A stretch of 64,000 bases of DNA. It comes from Streptomyces apocyni. Lineage in GTDB: Bacteria > Actinomycetota > Actinomycetes > Streptomycetales > Streptomycetaceae. The stretch spans positions 248,001 through 312,000 of the forward strand of contig NZ_WHOM01000036.1 of the NCBI RefSeq assembly GCF_009739465.1, read 5' to 3'. A program made the translations under genes and the position numbers. Of the stretch, positions 25,525 through 33,472 are shown piece by piece (position 1 is the stretch's first letter; each line of letters starts with the position of its first letter). The notes below the pieces were generated by a model. That model was not told the origin of the DNA. It worked only from the letters and a program-made list of their open reading frames with translations, and did not search any database.

Positions 25525-26576
25525 ACGCCCCTGGCCCCACCGGTACGACAGGCGACACGGCGCGACCGCCCCTGGTGGAGGCGGACGCTGGGGCGCCCCT
25601 GCTGCGGGTCCGTGATCTGCGCGTGCGCTACGGCACCGGTAGACGGTCCTTCGAGGCCGTCGCCGGGATCGACCTGACGGTACGGGCCGGGCAGACGGTC
25701 GGCCTCGTCGGCGAGTCGGGATGCGGGAAGTCCACCGTGGCCCGGGCGATCGCTCGCCTGGAGCCCGGCATCAGCGGTGAACTCACCTTCGACGGGCAGG
25801 ACGTGACGGCGCTGCGCGGGCGCGGCCTGCGTCCGTACCGGCGACGTGTCGGCATGGTATTCCAGGACCCCATCGCCTCCCTCAACCCTCGCCGCCGGGT
25901 CCGCGACATCATCGCGACCCCGCTGCGCCTGACCGGACGTGAGGAACCCGCGGCGACCACCGCCCGCGTGGCCGAACTCGCCGACCTCGTCGGCCTGCAC
26001 CCCACCCAGTTCGACCGCCGCCCGCACGAACTGTCCGGCGGGCAGTGCCAGCGCGTCAGCATCGCCCGGGCTCTGGCCCGCGTACCCGATCTGCTGCTGT
26101 GCGACGAGGTGGTCTCCGCGCTCGACGTGTCCGTCCAGGCGCAGGTGATCAACCTCCTCATGGACATTCGCGAACAGCGGGGCCTCGCCATGGTGTTCAT
26201 CTCCCACGACCTCGCCGTGGTCCGCCAGCTCGCAGACCAGGTGGCGGTGATGTACCTGGGGTCCCTGTGTGAAGACGCACCGGTCGACGAGCTCTACGAG
26301 CGACCAGCGCACCCCTACACGCGAGCCCTGCTGGCCTCCGTTCCCGGCGAGAGCGCCACCACGCGGGACGACGACATGCCGACGGGCGACGTGCCCTCCC
26401 CTCTCAACCCGCCCAGCGGCTGCCGCTTCCGCACCCGCTGTCCCCTCGCCGCTGAGATATGCGCGCGGGAGACACCGGTGCCGGTGGAACTGCGGCCGGG
26501 GCACCGCGTCGCGTGCCACTTCCCGCTGGGCGCGGGTACCGCCTCGCGTGCCACCACGGCCCTGAACTCGGGCTAG
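25521..26576 (+). CDS. ABC transporter ATPase (DppF/OppF type)
   Basis: 351 residues. Walker A GESGCGKS, Q-loop FQDPIASLNPRR, signature ELSGGQCQRVSIARALA, Walker B LLLCDEVVSALD, and the OppF C-terminal Cys cluster CRFRTRCPLAAEIC. ATG at 25521 overlaps the preceding stop (ATGA). Last gene of the importer operon; it is followed by the convergent TetR gene. Confidence 0.92.
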   Translation: MNAPGPTGTTGDTARPPLVEADAGAPLLRVRDLRVRYGTGRRSFEAVAGIDLTVRAGQTVGLVGESGCGKSTVARAIARLEPGISGELTFDGQDVTALRGRGLRPYRRRVGMVFQDPIASLNPRRRVRDIIATPLRLTGREEPAATTARVAELADLVGLHPTQFDRRPHELSGGQCQRVSIARALARVPDLLLCDEVVSALDVSVQAQVINLLMDIREQRGLAMVFISHDLAVVRQLADQVAVMYLGSLCEDAPVDELYERPAHPYTRALLASVPGESATTRDDDMPTGDVPSPLNPPSGCRFRTRCPLAAEICARETPVPVELRPGHRVACHFPLGAGTASRATTALNSG

Positions 26577-26630
26577 AACGCGATCCGTTCGCTGGAAGTG
26601 GTGACCTCGTCCAGTACGTCGGCGGGCGCG

Positions 26631-27200
26631 TCAGCCGTGCCGCGCCTCGACACCCAGCAGCGCCAGCAGATCCCGGAACGCCTGGGACATGTCCACATCG
26701 TTCGGCGCGAGAAGCCACTGGTACTGGAGGCCGTCCATCACGGCCACCACGAGCGGCGCGGCGCGTTCGGGGGTCAGGCCGGAGGGCAGCCGCTCGCCGT
26801 ACTCGACGCGCAGGAGCCCGGCCATGCTGTCGCGCACGGTCGCGTAGCGCCGGGTGAAGAAGTCACGGGTCGGGTGGTCTTCCGTAACACTCTCGCCGAG
26901 GAGCGCCGAGAACGTCTGGATGATGCCGGGCCGCATGGCGTTGTAGTCGACGAGGGTCGGGAGCAGATCGAGCCGCCACTGCGAGTCGGGCACCGTGTCC
27001 CAGCGGTCGCGCTCGTCCAGTACGGCGACGAGCAGGGCCTCCTTGCTGGGGAAGTAGTGCAGCAGCCCCTGCTGGGTGAGCCCCACCCGCTCCGCGACGG
27101 CCCCCAGCGTGGCGCCGCGGTAGCCCCGTTCGGCGATCACTTCCAGCGCCGCACGGATGATCTCGCCTCGCCGCTCCCCGGTCCTGACTCCGGCCACCAC
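26631..27200 (-). CDS. TetR-family transcriptional regulator
   Basis: 189 residues from the GTG at 27200, chosen because AGGG lies 6 bases upstream; an in-frame ATG at 27242 adds 14 residues but has no ribosome-binding site and could be leaderless. The N-terminal helix-turn-helix is IIRAALEVIAERGYRGATLGAVAERVGLTQQGLLHYFPSKEALL; the C-terminal ligand domain ends MDGLQYQWLLAPNDVDMSQAFRDLLALLG. Divergent from the GH3 glycosidase gene, with an inverted repeat at 27268-27289 between them, so it is probably the local repressor of that gene. Confidence 0.88.
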   Translation of the reverse strand: MVAGVRTGERRGEIIRAALEVIAERGYRGATLGAVAERVGLTQQGLLHYFPSKEALLVAVLDERDRWDTVPDSQWRLDLLPTLVDYNAMRPGIIQTFSALLGESVTEDHPTRDFFTRRYATVRDSMAGLLRVEYGERLPSGLTPERAAPLVVAVMDGLQYQWLLAPNDVDMSQAFRDLLALLGVEARHG

Positions 27201-27267
27201 GACATCCCTCCACCACTCGGCGCCATGAGCACCGTACGACATGGGTCTATAACATAAGCATAACGGA

Positions 27268-27289
27268 ACCTACCGATCTACAGGTAGGT
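27268..27289. promoter_or_regulatory. Candidate TetR operator ACCTACC-N8-GGTAGGT
   Basis: A perfect 7-bp inverted repeat with 8-base spacer in the short divergent region between the TetR and GH3 genes, a typical place and size for a TetR dimer site. Confidence 0.55.
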
Positions 27290-27342
27290 AGAGCACGATG
27301 TCCGCCAACCGCTGAGCCGACCAGCCACCAAGGAGACCCGTC

Positions 27343-29850
27343 ATGCCGGATGCCGCCAGCCGCCGCCCCGCTGACCGCCGCGCCGACAAGGAGCGCGAGA
27401 CGGCCGTCGAAGCCGCCCTCGCCCAGCTCGACCTCGACACCAAGGCCCGGTTGCTCGCGGGCCAGGACATGTGGTCCCTGCCGGCCGTGCCGCACATCGG
27501 CCTCAGCTCCGTCGTCATGTCCGACGGACCGGTCGGCGTCCGCGGCGTGCGGTGGACCGCGGACGACCCGTCCATCGCGCTGCCCTCCCCCACCGCGCTC
27601 GCCGCGACCTGGGACACGGACCTCGCGCACCGCGCCGGTGTCCTGCTCGCCCAGGAGGCCCGCGGCAAAGGGGTCCACGTACTCCTCGCCCCGACGGTCA
27701 ACCTGCACCGCTCACCCCTGGGGGGCCGCCATTTCGAGGCGTACAGCGAGGACCCCCACCTCACCGGCGCGATCGGCGCCGCCTACGTCCGGGGAGTCCA
27801 GTCCGGCGGCGTGGGCACCACGGTGAAGCACTACGTCGCCAACGACGCCGAGACGGAACGATTCACCGTCAACAACGTCATCTCCGAGCGCGCTCTCCGG
27901 GAGCTGTACCTCGCGCCGTTCGAGACGATCGTCAAGGAGGCCCGCCCCTGGGGCATCATGACGGCCTACAACGCGGTGAACGGTGCCTCAATGACCGAGC
28001 ACCGGCACCTTGTCGAGGGCGTCCTGCGCGGTGAGTGGGGCTTCGACGGCTTCAACGTCTCCGACTGGATGGCGGCCCGCTCGACCGTACGGAACATCGA
28101 GGCTGGGCTCGACGTGGCCATGCCCGGCCCACGGGCCGTGTACGGCGAGGCGCTGGCGGCGGCCGTCCGGAACGCCGAGGTCGACGAGGCGCGGGTCGAC
28201 GACGCGGTACGCAACGTCCTGCGGCTGGCCGCCCGCGTCGGGGCCCTGGACGGCGCCGAGCCGGTCGTACCGGTCCCCCCTGCCGAGGTCGACGGCGAGG
28301 AGCTCGCCCGCGAGATCGCGCGCCGCTCCTTCGTGCTGGTCCGCAACGAGCCCGTACGGGGCGAGGACCGGGCCCTGCCCCTGGATCCCGCCCGTACCCG
28401 CACGATCACGCTCATCGGCACGGCGGCCCGCGACGCGCGGGTACTGGGCGGCGGCTCAGCCACAGTCTTCCCCGTCCACACGGTGTCCCCGCTCGACGGG
28501 CTGACGGCCGCTCTTCCCGATGGTTTTCTCTCCTATGTACCGGGTGTCGACCTCAGCGACGAACCCGCCACCGCCGACCAGGGTTTCACGCTCCGGGCGG
28601 TGTGCCGGAACGCGGACGGCCGGGTCATCGGCGAGGCGTCGCTGCCCAACGGCCAGGTGCAGTGGTTCGTGTCGGATCTTCCGCCGGGGGTCACCTGGGA
28701 CACGCTGGCGAGCATCGAGGTCACCGGGACGTTCGTACCGCGCGAGAGCGGCGAGCACGTCCTCGGCACGCGGGGCCTCGGCGCGTTCCAGCTCGCCGTA
28801 GACGGCGAGGTGCTGTTCGACGGGGTGGAGGAACTGGGTGAGGTGAGTGACCCGTTCGAGGCGTTCTTCGGCGGGCCGCGCGGGCGTGCGAGCGCGACCC
28901 TGACGGCGGGCGAGCCGGTGACGGTCTCCCTGCTGCACACGCTGTCGGCCGAATCCGCCGGGCCTATGCCGGGCGCACTGTTCTCGCTGGTGCACCAAGG
29001 CCCCCGGCGCGACGCTGACGAGCTGATCGCCGAGGCCGTCGAGGCCGCCCGCGGCGCCGACGCCGCCGTCGTGGTCGTCGCCACGACCGAGCGCGTGGAG
29101 TCCGAGGGCTTCGACCGGCGGGACCTGCGGCTGCCCGGCCGTCAGGACGACCTCGTCCGCGCCGTGGCCGCCGTCAACCCGTACACCGTCGTCGTAGTCA
29201 ACTCGGGGTCCCCGGTGGAACTGCCGTGGCGCGACGAGGTCGCCGCCGTGCTCCTGACCTGGTTCCCCGGCCAGGAGGGTGGAGCCGCACTCGCCGACGT
29301 CCTGCTCGGCGCCGAAGAGCCCGGCGGAAGGCTGCCCACCACCTGGGGCGACCTCGACCGCGCGCCGGTCACGCGGGTGAACCCGACCAACGGTGAACTC
29401 CACTACACCGAGGGGGTCTTCATCGGCAGCCAGGCCTGGGAGCGGTCCGGCGAGACCCCCTCATACCCCTTCGGCCACGGCCTCGGCTACACCGACTGGA
29501 GGTACGAGTCCCTGGAGACGGACGGCACCACCGCCACCGTGCGCGTACGCAACACGGGAGCGCGCCGAGGACGCGAGACCGTCCAGCTCTACGTCGCGAC
29601 CACCACCGACGGCGTGGACCGGCCGACCCGCCGACTCGCCGGTTTCACCGTGGTGGAGGCCGAGCCGGGCGCCGCCACCGAAGTGACGTTGGAGATCCCG
29701 CCGCGCGCCTTCGAGACCTGGGACGAGACGTCCGGCGCCTGGCGGACGGTGAACGGCACGTACGAGATCCAAGCCGGGCGTTCCGTCACCGACCTCCAGG
29801 TGGGGGCGCGGCTCACGCTCGGCCCTGGTGCGCGGGGCACCCATCAGTGA
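27343..29850 (+). CDS. Glycoside hydrolase family 3 beta-glycosidase with PA14-like insert
   Basis: 835 residues, no signal peptide, so intracellular. The GH3 N-terminal barrel shows SDGPVGVRG, the substrate-binding KHYVAND and the nucleophile Asp241 in GFDGFNVSDWMA. The C-terminal sandwich carries ERVESEGFDRRDLRLPGRQ and FPGQEGGAALADVLLG, and a fibronectin-III-like domain closes the protein. An insert around residues 395-560 (QWFVSDLPPGV..., GEHVLGTRGLGAFQLAVDGEVLFDG) looks like a PA14 domain. Likely a beta-glucosidase acting on imported glycosides, perhaps plant aryl glucosides. Start at 27343 follows CAAGGAGACC. Adjacent TetR and operator suggest induction by substrate. Confidence 0.9.
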   Translation: MPDAASRRPADRRADKERETAVEAALAQLDLDTKARLLAGQDMWSLPAVPHIGLSSVVMSDGPVGVRGVRWTADDPSIALPSPTALAATWDTDLAHRAGVLLAQEARGKGVHVLLAPTVNLHRSPLGGRHFEAYSEDPHLTGAIGAAYVRGVQSGGVGTTVKHYVANDAETERFTVNNVISERALRELYLAPFETIVKEARPWGIMTAYNAVNGASMTEHRHLVEGVLRGEWGFDGFNVSDWMAARSTVRNIEAGLDVAMPGPRAVYGEALAAAVRNAEVDEARVDDAVRNVLRLAARVGALDGAEPVVPVPPAEVDGEELAREIARRSFVLVRNEPVRGEDRALPLDPARTRTITLIGTAARDARVLGGGSATVFPVHTVSPLDGLTAALPDGFLSYVPGVDLSDEPATADQGFTLRAVCRNADGRVIGEASLPNGQVQWFVSDLPPGVTWDTLASIEVTGTFVPRESGEHVLGTRGLGAFQLAVDGEVLFDGVEELGEVSDPFEAFFGGPRGRASATLTAGEPVTVSLLHTLSAESAGPMPGALFSLVHQGPRRDADELIAEAVEAARGADAAVVVVATTERVESEGFDRRDLRLPGRQDDLVRAVAAVNPYTVVVVNSGSPVELPWRDEVAAVLLTWFPGQEGGAALADVLLGAEEPGGRLPTTWGDLDRAPVTRVNPTNGELHYTEGVFIGSQAWERSGETPSYPFGHGLGYTDWRYESLETDGTTATVRVRNTGARRGRETVQLYVATTTDGVDRPTRRLAGFTVVEAEPGAATEVTLEIPPRAFETWDETSGAWRTVNGTYEIQAGRSVTDLQVGARLTLGPGARGTHQ

Positions 29851-29887
29851 CAGAGGCACCGCAGTGACGGAGGCACCACCGGCTACC

Positions 29888-30613
29888 TCATCCGGCCCGG
29901 CCCAGCACCAGCCACCGCGAGGGCAGTTCGATACGGCTCCCGTCGGGGGTGTAGTCGGTGGTGGTGAGCGGCAGTTCGCCGCTCACCAGGATCTCCAGGC
30001 CCGCCGCCCGGAAGATCTCCGAAACCTCCGCGTCCGGTACCTCGACGGGCGCGATGCCGTGCCGGAGCACCGGCTCCATCTTCGGCGGCGGTCCCGCGTC
30101 GCCCCGCGCCAGCCCCATCAGCAGTGTGCCCGCGGCCTGGGACGGCTCGACGACGCAGGCCCGGCCGCGCTCGCCCAGCAGGGTCGCCACGCTCTGCGCG
30201 AGCGGGTGCCGCCCCTCGGGTTCGCACTGGTGCAGGACACCGCGCATATAGACGTTGGTGTCGCCCAGTTCCGCGTGCAGCTGTTCGATCTCCGCCTTGT
30301 CGGTGGCGTCGAGCTGCCGGTACTCGGCCTGGCCCGCCGGGTCGGAATACCGGGCGTGCTCGATGGCCCCCGCCGACAGATCGGCGCCCACCACATGGCG
30401 GAAGCGGTCGGCGAGGAACCGGGTCTGGGTGCCGTTGCCACAGCCGAGGTCGACCAGCGGGAGGTCGGCGGCCGCCATGTGCGGCTCGAAGAGCGCGAGA
30501 TGGAGACCCGCGGTGAGTGCGGGCTCCGCGTCCCAGAAGACGGCGCCCGGTTCGCTGGAGGCCTCGCTCCAGAAGCCCTCCCAGGCGTCCTTGTACCGAC
30601 GTGTCGCGCTCAT
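29888..30613 (-). CDS. Class I SAM-dependent methyltransferase
   Basis: 241 residues. Motif I VDLGCGNGTQTRFLADRF binds S-adenosylmethionine; the acidic strand-2 residue is in HVVGADLSAGAIEHAR. The strand-4 region NVYMRGVLHQCEPEGR is unusual in having no clear substrate clue. ATG at 30613 follows GGGGAG. It is convergent with the GH3 gene. The upstream region has a small inverted repeat GTAGA-N6-TCTAC (30641-30656). Substrate not identifiable. Confidence 0.85.
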   Translation of the reverse strand: MSATRRYKDAWEGFWSEASSEPGAVFWDAEPALTAGLHLALFEPHMAAADLPLVDLGCGNGTQTRFLADRFRHVVGADLSAGAIEHARYSDPAGQAEYRQLDATDKAEIEQLHAELGDTNVYMRGVLHQCEPEGRHPLAQSVATLLGERGRACVVEPSQAAGTLLMGLARGDAGPPPKMEPVLRHGIAPVEVPDAEVSEIFRAAGLEILVSGELPLTTTDYTPDGSRIELPSRWLVLGRAG

Positions 30614-30752
30614 GTGACCAGCTCCCCAGGTGTGATGACCGTAGAGATCGGTCTACCGCCCCTGGGATCTCCGGACAAGTTGACGGCGCGTACGTTCGTC
30701 GATCTTTCGGTACGTGTACGCCCACCGTGCGCCCCCCTGGCCGCTCCCGTCC

Positions 30753-33293
30753 TCAACTACCCGTGGGGAGCGGCAACTCGAACCACACCGACTTGCCCGT
30801 ACTGGTGCGGTTGGCGCCCCACTCCCTGGAGAGAGCGCTCACCACCCGCAGTCCCCGCCCGACGTCGTCGGCGGGCCCGGCGTCGCGCAGCGTCGGCAGG
30901 GTGTGGTCGTCGTCCTCGACCTCGCAGAGCAGCACATCGGTGCGCACCAAGCGCAGCCGGATCTCCTCGCCGTGGGCGTGGCGTAGGGCATTGGTGACGA
31001 GTTCCCCGGCGAGCAGCCGCGCGGTCTGCGCCAGGTCCTCCGGCAGTCCCCAGGCCCGCACCTGGTCACGGATCAGGGAACGTGCCCGGCGCGCCTCACG
31101 GGGATCGAGTGCGAGCCGCCAGCGCGTCACGCACTGGGGTGCGATGCCGTTCAGCCGGGCCATCAGCAGCGCGACGTCGTCCTTGCGGTCGCCGTGGCCC
31201 GCCGCCGAGAAGGTGGCGGCGAGCGTGCGGATGATGGTGTCGCAGGCCGCGTCCATGGAGGCCGCGGGGTGGGCCGCCGACTCGCACAGCGCGGCCAGAC
31301 CCACGCCGATGTCCGCGCCGCGCATCTCGACCAGGCCGTCGGTGCACATCACCAGCCGGTCACCGGGTGCGACGGGGACGCGTACCGATGCGAACGGCAC
31401 TCCGCCCACCCCTATCGGCGCGCCGGTCGGCAGGTCGAGAAGCTCGCTCCGGCCGTCTTCCGCGCGGACGACGACCGGCGGGATGTGGCCCGCGTTGGCG
31501 ATGTCCAGTTCGCCGCCGATCGGGTCGTACACCGCGTACAGGCAGGTCGCCAGGTACTGGTCGCCGAGCCGCTGAGCCAGGTCGTCGAGATTGCGCAGCA
31601 GTTGCGCGGGCGGCAGGTCAAGGGCCGCCATGGTCTGCACGGCGGTACGCAACTGGCCCATCATCGCCGCCGAGTTGAGCCCGTGGCCCATCACGTCACC
31701 CACCACCAGGGCGGTTCGGGACCCGGGGAGTTTGACGGAGTCGAACCAGTCGCCGCCGACCCGCCCGAGCAGGGTGCCCGGCAGATAGCGGGTGGCGATG
31801 TCGCAGCCGGACATCCGGGGCGCGATGTGCGGCAGCATCGAGTCCTGGAGTGTCTCGGCGACGCTCTCCTGGTGCGTGTACATGCGCGCGTTGTCGAGCA
31901 CGAGACCGGCGCGGGCGGCGAGTTCCGCGCCGGTGACGCGGTCCATGTCGTTGAACAGGCGCCGCTCGGGGTGGCGCAGCAGGATCATGAAGCCGAGGAC
32001 GACATTGCGTGCCTTGAGCGGGACGACCAGCATCGAGCGGTTGTTGATCAGTGGCCGGATATCGCGCTTCTCGAACTGCGCGGCGATCGCGGTGCCCATC
32101 TCCTCGCTGATCCGCGGTACGAGCACCGGGTCCCCGGTGGTCATGCACTGGAAGAACGGCGTGTGCACCGGGAACGGCATCGACTCGCCGACCGGGACGA
32201 CATCGTCCCAGCGGCCCGGCTCGTCGGTGTGCTCCACGGCGACCCGGTGCCACAGGGTCGTGGCGTCCGGCGGGCCTTCCGGGAAGCCCTCGCCCGCGAC
32301 GACCTGCTCCCGCAGATACGTCCCGGCCACGTCGGTGAAGCGCGGTACGACAGCCCGGCTGACCTCGATGATCGTACGAGACAGGTCGAGCGAGGAGCCG
32401 ATCCGCCCGCTGACCTCGTTGAGGAACTCCAGGCGTTCGCGCACGGCGGCGTACTCGAGGTCCTCAGCCTCATCGGCGTCTTCGAGGCCGTCGGCGCCGC
32501 CGCCGCCGCGCCCCGCGAGAGTCAGCCCCTCGGCCGCCGCCGGGGCCTCCCCTGCCGCCCGGGCGGCGCGCTGCCGCCGGGCCAGCCGCTCGGCGCGCCG
32601 TGGCACGCCCCAGTCGGGGGTCACCGGCACCCGGTCCTGCTGGCTGAACTCCAGGATCGGATAGCCCAGTTCCAGGATCTGGGACACGATCCGCGCGCCC
32701 TCGCCGACGCTCATGCTGGGCAGGATCTCGGGCAGCCTGCGCGCCAGCTCGTCGGCACCGGGGAACTCGGTGTGCAGGGCGAAGCCGGGCGCGACACGGC
32801 CCTGCGCCCTGACCGTCAAGGCGTCGTCGCCCGCGGTGTCGTCGCCCGAGCCGTCATCGTCCGAGCCGTCCAGGCGGTTCGCGTCCGCCGCCAGCACCAG
32901 GAGGCGTTCGGGCCCTGGGCCCACCAGCGGGTAGGCCCACCACACGACGTCGACCCGGTCACGCCCCGGCGCCGAGAGGCGGGCCCGTCCGGCGGCCGGA
33001 TAGGACATCCGGCCGTGCAGCGAGGCCTCCAGCGCCGGGCCAGCCGCGTCGCCGTACGCGCCGAACTCGTCGTATGCCGAAGGGGGTTCATGGGTGGGCA
33101 GCGCGCCGGAGACGGGCAGCAGATCGACGGCGACCTGCCCCACTGCCTCCTCCCGCGCATGGCCGAAAAGCCTGCGCGCGCCCGCGCTCCAGTGCGAGAC
33201 CAGGCCCGCGTCATCCACCACGACCACGGCCAGCGGCACGCGGCCGGTCACGGCCGTCGGCGACGCTGGCCCCTGCGGAGTGCCACGCTCCAT
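30753..33293 (-). CDS. PAS-GAF-SpoIIE/PP2C phosphatase with C-terminal HATPase domain
   Basis: 846 residues. Domains in order: a PAS-like sensor (~15-130; LAVVVVDDAGLVSHWSAGARRLFGH), a variable acidic and Arg-rich linker, GAF (~290-450), the SpoIIE/PP2C serine phosphatase (~470-680; IATRYLPGTLLGRVGGDWFDS, VVGDVMGHGLNSA, VMCTDGLVEMRG), and an RsbW-type ATPase (~715-846; AGELVTNALRHAHG, GRGLRVVSAL). This pairs an anti-anti-sigma phosphatase with an anti-sigma kinase-like domain in one chain, typical of Streptomyces stress or antagonist networks. ATG at 33293 follows GGAAGGAG. Partners are not adjacent. The 179 bp upstream shows no gene. Confidence 0.9.
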   Translation of the reverse strand: MERGTPQGPASPTAVTGRVPLAVVVVDDAGLVSHWSAGARRLFGHAREEAVGQVAVDLLPVSGALPTHEPPSAYDEFGAYGDAAGPALEASLHGRMSYPAAGRARLSAPGRDRVDVVWWAYPLVGPGPERLLVLAADANRLDGSDDDGSGDDTAGDDALTVRAQGRVAPGFALHTEFPGADELARRLPEILPSMSVGEGARIVSQILELGYPILEFSQQDRVPVTPDWGVPRRAERLARRQRAARAAGEAPAAAEGLTLAGRGGGGADGLEDADEAEDLEYAAVRERLEFLNEVSGRIGSSLDLSRTIIEVSRAVVPRFTDVAGTYLREQVVAGEGFPEGPPDATTLWHRVAVEHTDEPGRWDDVVPVGESMPFPVHTPFFQCMTTGDPVLVPRISEEMGTAIAAQFEKRDIRPLINNRSMLVVPLKARNVVLGFMILLRHPERRLFNDMDRVTGAELAARAGLVLDNARMYTHQESVAETLQDSMLPHIAPRMSGCDIATRYLPGTLLGRVGGDWFDSVKLPGSRTALVVGDVMGHGLNSAAMMGQLRTAVQTMAALDLPPAQLLRNLDDLAQRLGDQYLATCLYAVYDPIGGELDIANAGHIPPVVVRAEDGRSELLDLPTGAPIGVGGVPFASVRVPVAPGDRLVMCTDGLVEMRGADIGVGLAALCESAAHPAASMDAACDTIIRTLAATFSAAGHGDRKDDVALLMARLNGIAPQCVTRWRLALDPREARRARSLIRDQVRAWGLPEDLAQTARLLAGELVTNALRHAHGEEIRLRLVRTDVLLCEVEDDDHTLPTLRDAGPADDVGRGLRVVSALSREWGANRTSTGKSVWFELPLPTGS

Positions 33294-33472
33294 CGGACTG
33301 GGCTCCTTCCCGCGGCGGCGCAAGATCCGTGCCACCACAACCACCGTACGGCCAGTACGGGTTGCCATGTGCCGCAACCCGCCAATTTGACGCTCGCCCA
33401 CGCACCCCTCGTGCGCCCCCTACACGCCCCGGCGGTCACCCCGGCGGCCGCCCCCGCCTCAGGGCCTGTCTC

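Noticed and set aside
30641..30656. GTAGA-N6-TCTAC inverted repeat before the methyltransferase as a second TetR site
   Set aside because: It shares only a short core with 27268-27289 and the arms differ; too weak to claim the same regulator.
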